From VGRW01 sp041498295 (lineage in GTDB: Bacteria > Myxococcota_A > UBA9160 > SZUA-336): a stretch of 27,584 nt of DNA. The stretch is from assembly GCA_041498295.1 (NCBI GenBank), contig JBGQIB010000052.1:1-27584 (forward strand), given 5' to 3'. The notes under the pieces were generated by a model. The model was not told the origin of the DNA. It was given only the letters and a program-made list of their open reading frames with translations, and searched no databases. The translations under genes were made by a program, and so were the position numbers. Of this stretch, positions 22,691 to 27,584 are shown piece by piece (position 1 is the first letter of the stretch; every line of letters begins with the position of its first letter).

Positions 22691-23582
22691 CCTGGACCTC
22701 CGAGCGCAGTGAGTCGATGGAGAACACGCCGATCCCCGCCCAGATGCACAGGAGCGCCAGCGCGCGGATCTGATTGAACGTCTCGCCGTAGAACACGACG
22801 GCCAGCAGCGCCGCCAAGGTCGGGGCGAGGTATTGGAAGAGGCCCAAAGTCGAGAGAGGCAAGCGCCGCGCCGCGCGCGCGAACCAGAGCAGCGGCATCG
22901 CCGTGATCGCGCCCGAGAGCACGAGCAGGACCGTGGTCCGAACGTCGCCGCTCGCGAAGTGACTCTGGCCGCGTGCGCCGAGCGCGAACAAGGTCGCGAG
23001 CGCGGCCGGCGCGATCAGCGCAGTCTCGATCGTGAGTCCGACGAGCGACGAGACTCGAGTCACTTTTCGGACCAGCCCGTAGAGCGCGAACGTCAGCGCG
23101 AGCGCCATCGGAATCCAAGGCGGCGTGCCGGTGCCGACGCCGAGCACGACGACGCCGAGCGCCGCCAGCCCGAGCGCCACTATCTGCGCCGGACGCAGCC
23201 GTTCGCCGAGAAATGCCACGCCGAGCGCGACGCTGAGCAGCGGAGTCAGGAAGTAGCCGAAGCTCGTCTCGACGATCCGGCCCGCGCCAACGGCCCAGAT
23301 GAAAATCCCCCAGTTGACGGCGATCAGCGCGCCCGACGCGCATAGGGCGAGCCACCGGCGCCGGTCGCGCAGCACCTCGCGCAGCTCACTCGAGCGCCCG
23401 AACAGCGCGACGAGCGGCCCCGTGAACAACAGCGACCACAGCACGCGGTGCGCGACGATCTCGAACGGCGGCACCGCGCCCAACAGCTTCCAGAAGGCGG
23501 GCACGAGCCCCCACCAAGCGTACGCGGCAATCGCGTAGCCGGCGCCTGCCCAGCGTTCACCGTCTTCGCGCGCCGCGCTCAC
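22680..23582 (-). CDS. rarD: RarD-type EamA transporter
   Basis: 300-residue inner-membrane DMT protein with about ten helices. It opens with GYAIAAYAWWGLVPAFWKLL and continues EIVAHRVLWSLLF, then NWGIFIWAVGAGRIVETSFGY-like residues, LTPLLSVALGVAFLGERLRPAQ and LGLFQYLAPTLAALLAV. This matches RarD, named for chloramphenicol sensitivity, whose substrate is not established. The start is GTG at 23582, overlapping the TGA of the upstream kinase gene (GTGA), so translation is probably coupled. It overlaps the convergent EamA gene by 11 bases. Confidence 0.88.
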   Translation of the reverse strand: MSAAREDGERWAGAGYAIAAYAWWGLVPAFWKLLGAVPPFEIVAHRVLWSLLFTGPLVALFGRSSELREVLRDRRRWLALCASGALIAVNWGIFIWAVGAGRIVETSFGYFLTPLLSVALGVAFLGERLRPAQIVALGLAALGVVVLGVGTGTPPWIPMALALTFALYGLVRKVTRVSSLVGLTIETALIAPAALATLFALGARGQSHFASGDVRTTVLLVLSGAITAMPLLWFARAARRLPLSTLGLFQYLAPTLAALLAVVFYGETFNQIRALALLCIWAGIGVFSIDSLRSEVQATR

Positions 23583-24343
23583 ACGCCGTCCGCGATGCGC
23601 GTGAGCTCAGCGCGCGCTGGGCCCGCCGGTTGATGGCGCAAGAGCGTAGCCGCGCAGTGTCGCGCGCAACTCGCGATCTGGTCGCGCGTCACCGACGTCA
23701 CTGCGAGATAGCGGTCGAGATAGGCTTCAGTCACTGCTTCGCGGATGGCTCGGCTGCGCGGCGGCGTGTCGTCGCGCACGCCCTGGAAGCGCATGCAGAC
23801 CGCGGAGCGCGCGACGTCGAAGGCCAGGTGACTCGAGAAGGCGTTCACCCAGTCGATCATCACGGGCTCGGCTGCCAGGATCACGTTGCCCGGGTGAAAG
23901 TCACCGTGGTAGAGCGCCTTCCCCGGGGCCACTCGCGCGATGCGCGCGCGTGCGGCGGGGCGCTCCGCGGCCGGTAGAGACTCGATCGTGCGCTCGATCG
24001 CGCCAACGAGATCCTCGAGCTCCGCCAGCTCGTGGCGGCGTATCTCGGCGTGCAGCTCGGCGAGCTGCCGGCCGACCTCGTGCACCGCCGCGTCACCGTC
24101 GGCCAGGCGCGCGAACAGGAGCGGCCCGTCGATCCGCTCGTACACGATTCCGGGTCGGCCCTCGAGCTCGACGACCTCGTAGACCGCCGGCGCCCGCACG
24201 CCAGCTCGCCACACGGCTCGTGCCTTGCCCGCCTCCATTTCCGCCGCGTACGCGTACTTCGGCCAGAAGAGCTTCAGCACGCGGCCGGGCCCGAATGCGA
24301 AGACCTCACCAGAGCCGCCGCGACCGAGGAGCTCGCCCTTCAT
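23579..24343 (-). CDS. APH/choline-kinase-like phosphotransferase
   Basis: 254-residue protein-kinase-like phosphotransferase. It begins MKGELLGRGGSGEVFAFG, a full glycine loop, followed by VLKLFWPK with the ATP-binding Lys. The catalytic loop is LYHGDFHPGNVI and the metal-binding Asp lies in VMIDWVNA. Between them are helical segments LAELHAEIRRHELAEL. Such small kinases phosphorylate sugars, choline or antibiotics; substrate unknown. ATG at 24343 is chosen; GTG one codon earlier (24346) is equally possible. A TAGAAT hexamer (24364 to 24359) lies 12-15 bases upstream. It is coupled to rarD by a 4-base stop/start overlap. Confidence 0.82.
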   Translation of the reverse strand: MKGELLGRGGSGEVFAFGPGRVLKLFWPKYAYAAEMEAGKARAVWRAGVRAPAVYEVVELEGRPGIVYERIDGPLLFARLADGDAAVHEVGRQLAELHAEIRRHELAELEDLVGAIERTIESLPAAERPAARARIARVAPGKALYHGDFHPGNVILAAEPVMIDWVNAFSSHLAFDVARSAVCMRFQGVRDDTPPRSRAIREAVTEAYLDRYLAVTSVTRDQIASCARHCAATLLRHQPAGPARAELTRIADGV

Positions 24344-24358
24344 CACCCGCCGTGTTTC

Positions 24359-24368
24359 ATTCTATCAT
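24359..24368. promoter_or_regulatory. Symmetric divergent promoter, kinase and HIT genes
   Basis: Minus strand TAGAAT (24364 to 24359) faces the kinase gene. Plus strand TATCAT (24363 to 24368) ends exactly 6 bases before the HIT GTG at 24375. The hexamers share TA at 24363-24364. No strong -35 is seen on either side. Confidence 0.55.
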
Positions 24369-24374
24369 TCGAGT

Positions 24375-24824
24375 GTGTCGGACTGCTTCGTATGCCGGAA
24401 ACATCGCGGAGAGATCGACGTGCCCGGCGGCGCGATCTACGAGGACGAGCTCGTCTACTCGAGCCACGGCGTGATCGAAGAGGGCCGCACGAGCGCGTAT
24501 CTCGGCACCTTGTTCGTCGAGCCCAAGCGTTGCGTGCCCGGCTTCGGCGATCTCACGCGCGCGGAGGCGGAGCGCGTCGGGCTCGTCGCGAGTCGCCTCG
24601 CGGCCGCGCTCCAGGCGACGGAGCGCGCGGAGCACGTGTACTTGTTCGTGCTCGGTGCACACGTGCCGCATCTCCACTTGTGGATCAGGCCGCGCTATCC
24701 GGGCACACCGCGCGAGTTCTGGGGCATGCGCGTCGCGGAGTGGCCCGCCGCCCCGAAGGGCGGACGAGCGGAGATCGCCGCGCTCTGTGAGCGCGTGCGA
24801 GGTCATTTGCGCGCGGCTAGCTGA
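24375..24824 (+). CDS. HIT-like protein with a changed histidine triad
   Basis: 149 residues of the histidine triad nucleotide hydrolase/transferase fold. The N-terminal CFVC (4-7) pair is typical of HIT proteins, and the core is AHVPHLHLWIRPRYPGTP (95-112). Aligned to H-x-H-x-H, the residues are H99, H101 and W103: the presumed nucleophile is kept but the third His is Trp. It may still bind or slowly hydrolyse nucleotides. The start is GTG at 24375, 6 bases after TATCAT, and the frame upstream overlaps the divergent kinase. It is followed after 20 bases by a methyltransferase whose N-terminus reaches into the gap. Confidence 0.8.
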   Translation: MSDCFVCRKHRGEIDVPGGAIYEDELVYSSHGVIEEGRTSAYLGTLFVEPKRCVPGFGDLTRAEAERVGLVASRLAAALQATERAEHVYLFVLGAHVPHLHLWIRPRYPGTPREFWGMRVAEWPAAPKGGRAEIAALCERVRGHLRAAS

Positions 24825-24844
24825 GCTGCACTGCGTACGACAAC

Positions 24845-25486
24845 GTGCTCGTTGCGATCGACTCCGAGCGGCGCCTGAACAACGGCGAGCCGGCGGCGCT
24901 CTTGCGCTGGTTCGACTCACTGGGGCTGCAACCGGGCGATCGCCTTCTGCACGTCGGCTGCGGCGTCGGCTACTACACCGCGATCGCGGCCGAGGCAGTG
25001 CGCCCCGGCGGGCGCGCGACCGGGATCGAGATCGATTCCGGGCTGGCCGAGCGCGCGCGCCGGAGCACGGCCCGCGAGAGCGACATCGAGATCCTCTCGG
25101 GCGACGGCAGCAAGCTCGCCGAGCGCAGCTTCGACGCGATCTTCGTGAACGCGGGCGCAACCGAGGTCGCCGCGAGCTGGCTCGACTCACTCGCGCCGTC
25201 GGGCCGACTGCTGCTGCCGCTCACCGTCGCGATCTCGAGTGTGAACGCGGGCGTGGGCTGGATGCTGCTCGTGCAGAGCGTCGTCGGGGCCTACAGCACG
25301 GAGTTTCGGACGCCGGTCGGGATCTACCACTGCGCCGGCGCGCGCACGGACGCGGGCGAGGAGCGCCTGCGGCGCCTCTACTCGGCGGGCCGGCCGGAGG
25401 GCGTGCGCCGCCTGCGCCGCGATGCGCACGGCGAAGACGCGAGCTGCGCGCTGCACGGCGCTACGTTCTGCTTGTCGCGCCCCTGA
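24845..25486 (+). CDS. SAM-dependent methyltransferase, protein-isoaspartate methyltransferase-like
   Basis: 213 residues. SAM motif I is RLLHVGCGVGYYTAIAAE (residues 33-50), then GIEIDSGLAERARR and SGDGSKLAE; IFVNAGATEVAASWL and GRLLLPLTV follow as in PIMT-like enzymes. The segment before motif I (LVAIDSERRLNNGEP) matches a family where it is preceded by an N-terminal helical part that is missing here. The codons just upstream read Y-D-N, which fits the family, but a TAG at 24818-24820 closes the frame. The start may be GTG at 24845, or a CTG at 24821 overlapping the HIT stop. The substrate is uncertain. Confidence 0.75.
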   Translation: MLVAIDSERRLNNGEPAALLRWFDSLGLQPGDRLLHVGCGVGYYTAIAAEAVRPGGRATGIEIDSGLAERARRSTARESDIEILSGDGSKLAERSFDAIFVNAGATEVAASWLDSLAPSGRLLLPLTVAISSVNAGVGWMLLVQSVVGAYSTEFRTPVGIYHCAGARTDAGEERLRRLYSAGRPEGVRRLRRDAHGEDASCALHGATFCLSRP

Positions 25487-25532
25487 AGCCTGCGCGCGCG
25501 GATGCCGTCACAGGCCCGTGCGCAGGTGGCTG

Positions 25533-26426
25533 ATGCGGAGTCCGGAGCTCGTGCTCGCGGCGTGTTTGGTGCCGCTCGGCGTGCGCCTCGTGTTCCGTGA
25601 TCGCGTGCCGGACCTGGCAGCGCTCACCTACGCGACGCCGGTCTGTCTGCTCGCCGCGACGGCGTTCGGCGCGTTCGCGCTCGCCTGGCTCCTGGGTCGG
25701 CGCGGGATGGCGCGCCTCTGCGGCGGCATCGCCCTCGGCCTCGCGGTCTGGACCGTGGCGGCGAACGTCTCCGTGCACGCGGCTTCGCCGAGTGGGCGCT
25801 TCCGCGGCTTGCTCTGGAACGTCGAGAACGGCTCGCGCGGCTGGGAGCGGGTCGCGAAGCACGTGAAGCACCACGATCCCGACGTCGCGGCGTTCATCGA
25901 GCTGGGCGGGAACCCAGCGACTCGCGCGGCGGCGCTTGCTGGCGCGCTGCCGGGCAGACAGCTTTTCTGGTGGAGCGACGTGCTCGGGCTCGCGGTGCGT
26001 GGTCGCATCTTCGACGCGAGATACGTCTCACTCGGTCGCGGGAGTCACGCGGGGCTCGCCCACGTAGAGCTCGACGGGCGCCCGCTCACGGTCGTCGTCG
26101 TGCATCCGCGCTCTGCGCCGACCTCGCCGCGCAGCGAGGCCTTCGACGCGCTCGAGAATCTGCTTGCGACTCTGCGCGGCGAGCCGCTGCTCGTGATGGG
26201 CGACTTCAATACGCCATCCGACTCGGTGTTCTTCGATCCGCTACGCCGCGACCTCTCGAGCGCCTTCGAGACCGCCGGCACCGGCTACGCGGCGAGCTGG
26301 CCGATGCCGCTCCCCGTCTTGGCGATCGACCAAGTCTGGACGAGTGACTCGGTGCGCGTGCGCAGCTGCCACCTCGCGGGCTCTAGCGCCTCCGACCACC
26401 GCCTGGTCGCATTCAGCTTCGACTAG
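25533..26426 (+). CDS. Membrane-anchored endonuclease/exonuclease/phosphatase (EEP) family protein
   Basis: 297 residues. The first 80 contain about three hydrophobic helices. The rest is an EEP (DNase I-like) domain likely outside the cytoplasmic face. The catalytic set is complete: LLWNVENG (N96), AFIELGG (E123), MGDFNTPSD, AIDQVW and SDHRLVAF. Such membrane EEP proteins may hydrolyse nucleic acid or phosphoester lipids; the substrate is unknown. The start at 25533 has AGGTGG a few bases upstream. A longer open frame upstream is Arg/Cys-rich and looks non-coding. It converges with the phosphotransferase gene across a strong hairpin. Confidence 0.85.
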   Translation: MRSPELVLAACLVPLGVRLVFRDRVPDLAALTYATPVCLLAATAFGAFALAWLLGRRGMARLCGGIALGLAVWTVAANVSVHAASPSGRFRGLLWNVENGSRGWERVAKHVKHHDPDVAAFIELGGNPATRAAALAGALPGRQLFWWSDVLGLAVRGRIFDARYVSLGRGSHAGLAHVELDGRPLTVVVVHPRSAPTSPRSEAFDALENLLATLRGEPLLVMGDFNTPSDSVFFDPLRRDLSSAFETAGTGYAASWPMPLPVLAIDQVWTSDSVRVRSCHLAGSSASDHRLVAFSFD

Positions 26427-26453
26427 CGCGGCGGCGCGCGAGCGCGCCCCGCG
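26427..26453. terminator. GC-rich bidirectional terminator-like hairpin
   Basis: CGCGG (26427-26431), one bulged C, and GGCGCG (26433-26438) pair with CGCGCC (26443-26448) and CCGCG (26449-26453) around loop CGAG. It fills most of the 34 bases between two convergent genes. It has no T-run on either strand. Confidence 0.5.
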
Positions 26454-26460
26454 GACCGAG

Positions 26461-27540
26461 CTAACTCGGCGCCGGCAGCCCGAGATCCTTCGCGAGCAGG
26501 TTCGTGACGATGTTGTTCGTCTCGAACTTCGAGTCGGCGGGCATCGCGCCGTAGTGCACCATCTGCTGCGCGAGGCGAATCATGATCACTCCGAAACGGA
26601 ACGCGGCCCAGATCTCGTAGAAGCGCAGGTGCTTCACCTTGCGGCCGACGAGCTCCTCGTAGCGAGCGACGGTGTCGGCGAAGCTCGGGAAGCCGGGCAG
26701 GCGCGGCGCGCCGAGACCCTCGCTGTGGTGGCGGTCGAGGAAGATCGCCCACGCGAGGTCCTGCTCGCCGTTCCCGTGAGTCACCATCTCGAAGTCGAGC
26801 ACCGCCGCGGGTTTCGTGCCGTCGAACAGGATGTTGCCGATGCGCGCGTCGCCCCAGCAGAGTGAGTCGACCGGATCGTCGGGCTTGTTCTTCTGTAGCC
26901 ACTCCCACGCCGCCTCCAGCGTAGGTTGCGGCCGGCCGCGCGCGGCCCAGCGCAGGTAGCGCTCGTAGTAGGCCATGTGCTGCTCGAGCGGCGTCGCGCC
27001 GAGCTCCGGTCGATCGACGAAGCCGAAGCCCACGGCGCGCCAATCGAGTGAGTGGATCTTGGCCATGCTCTCGATCGCACCCCACCACACGCGCTCCTGC
27101 TCCGCGGGCGGAGACTCCCTCAGCCAGCCCTCGAGCGTGTAGGGTGGGCGATCCGACGGCACGCGCCCAGCGACCCGGCCCATGACGTAGAAGGGCGCGC
27201 CGAGCACCGCGCGGTCGTCGGGCTCGAGCCAGTACATCTTGGGCACCGGCAGGTTCGCCTGAGCGAGCAAGCGCATGCAGTCGAACTGCTGCCGCATGTC
27301 GTACTCGGGGAACACCTGGTAGCCGGTCGGCTCGATGCGCACGACGAGCGACTCTTTTCGGTGTCGCCCCGCCTCGGTGTAGGAGAGATCGAAGAGCAAG
27401 GTCTCGTTCGAGAAGCCCGATGCTTGTGGCGCGACGAGCTCGGAGAGCTCCAAGTCACTCGCCTGCGGCAGCTTCGCGCGGAGCCAGCGCGCGAGCGCGG
27501 CGCGCGCGGCGACTAGGTCGCGTTCCCAGGCGGTCGGCAC
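26461..27540 (-). CDS. Phosphotransferase (APH family), ACAD10/FadE36-like
   Basis: 359 residues of the aminoglycoside phosphotransferase fold. Seen: ASGFSNETLLFDL (nucleotide loop), RIEPTG with the conserved basic residue, YVMGRVAGRVP, the catalytic loop CWGDARIGNILFD and VLDFEM with the metal Asp. The brace residue usually His is Trp (WGD). This family is common beside acyl-CoA dehydrogenases and SDRs in mycobacteria and proteobacteria, as the related human ACAD10/11 kinase domains are fused to a dehydrogenase and phosphorylate 4-hydroxyacyl-CoAs. A similar role in hydroxy-fatty-acid breakdown is inferred. The start is GTG at 27540, 9 bases after the stop of the upstream gene; it is probably in the same operon. 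Confidence 0.87.
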   Translation of the reverse strand: MPTAWERDLVAARAALARWLRAKLPQASDLELSELVAPQASGFSNETLLFDLSYTEAGRHRKESLVVRIEPTGYQVFPEYDMRQQFDCMRLLAQANLPVPKMYWLEPDDRAVLGAPFYVMGRVAGRVPSDRPPYTLEGWLRESPPAEQERVWWGAIESMAKIHSLDWRAVGFGFVDRPELGATPLEQHMAYYERYLRWAARGRPQPTLEAAWEWLQKNKPDDPVDSLCWGDARIGNILFDGTKPAAVLDFEMVTHGNGEQDLAWAIFLDRHHSEGLGAPRLPGFPSFADTVARYEELVGRKVKHLRFYEIWAAFRFGVIMIRLAQQMVHYGAMPADSKFETNNIVTNLLAKDLGLPAPS

Positions 27541-27549
27541 GTCGCTCGG

Positions 27550-27584
27550 CTAGCGCCGCGGCAGGCCGAGCACGCGCTCGGCGA
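27550..27584 (-). CDS. C-terminal end of an upstream gene, probably acyl-CoA dehydrogenase
   Basis: On the minus strand the window edge reads A-E-R-V-L-G-L-P-R-R followed by TAG (complement of 27550-27552). AERVLGLPR is a common ending of acyl-CoA dehydrogenases, and that family often precedes this type of phosphotransferase. Only ten residues are visible, so the identity is tentative. The gap to the next GTG is 9 bases. Confidence 0.5.
   Translation of the reverse strand, partial: AERVLGLPRR

Noticed and set aside
1..27584. tRNA or rRNA genes, CRISPR arrays, insertion sequences, attachment sites
   Set aside because: Nothing with the expected cloverleaf, repeat-spacer pattern, transposase/integrase motifs or terminal repeats was seen by eye; a covariance search was not possible.

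Overview
The window reads as bacterial chromosome with very high G+C content. It is densely packed: about 26 genes, no gene-free stretch longer than 240 bases, and several GTG starts plus one TTG. I see no rRNA, tRNA, insertion sequence, integrase or CRISPR array. The gene mix (Rieske oxygenases, a Baeyer-Villiger-type monooxygenase, acyl-CoA synthetase, short-chain dehydrogenase, EthD protein, phosphotransferase beside an acyl-CoA dehydrogenase tail, a Spy/CpxP-like protein without signal peptide, MNIO/bufferin genes) fits a metabolically versatile deltaproteobacterium-like lineage (Myxococcota or Binatota type). That placement is inference; there is no marker gene that settles it.

Layout. 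1-4138: start of a molybdopterin oxidoreductase, two Rieske oxygenases lying tail to tail, and an FAD monooxygenase, together an oxidative catabolism block. 4170-6293: dCTP deaminase and a DEAD-box RNA helicase with a repeat-rich leader. 6290-7900: an acyl-CoA synthetase gene interrupted by one in-frame TAG. 8124-9081: a Spy/CpxP-like helical protein and an EthD protein. 9079-11162: a compact RiPP (bufferin-type) operon, made of an ECF-type promoter, a secreted Cys-containing precursor, an intergenic hairpin, and a single polypeptide that fuses the MNIO (DUF692) enzyme to its BufC (DUF2063) partner. 11164-13256: divergent SDR and MFS genes. 13263-14603: META-domain lipoprotein and glutamyl-Q tRNA(Asp) synthetase. 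14679-18442: a two-gene topoisomerase IV operon of the Bacteroidetes/Chlamydia-like second type. 18505-21636: secreted hypothetical protein, FkbM methyltransferase, SpoIIAA-like protein, membrane-anchored metallo-beta-lactamase-fold hydrolase. 21761-24343: two EamA transporters facing each other and a small kinase. 24375-27584: HIT protein, methyltransferase, membrane-anchored EEP hydrolase, phosphotransferase, and the last codons of a probable acyl-CoA dehydrogenase.

Two features recur across the window. First, many genes lack a Shine-Dalgarno sequence but have a TANNNT-like -10 hexamer exactly 6-7 bases before the start codon, the arrangement expected for leaderless mRNAs. Second, in at least three of the seven divergent gene pairs, back-to-back -10 hexamers share their first TA dinucleotide, giving symmetric bidirectional promoters.

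The most interesting system is the fused MNIO-BufC bufferin-type operon at 9079-11162. All calls come from reading the sequence; no database search or folding program was run.
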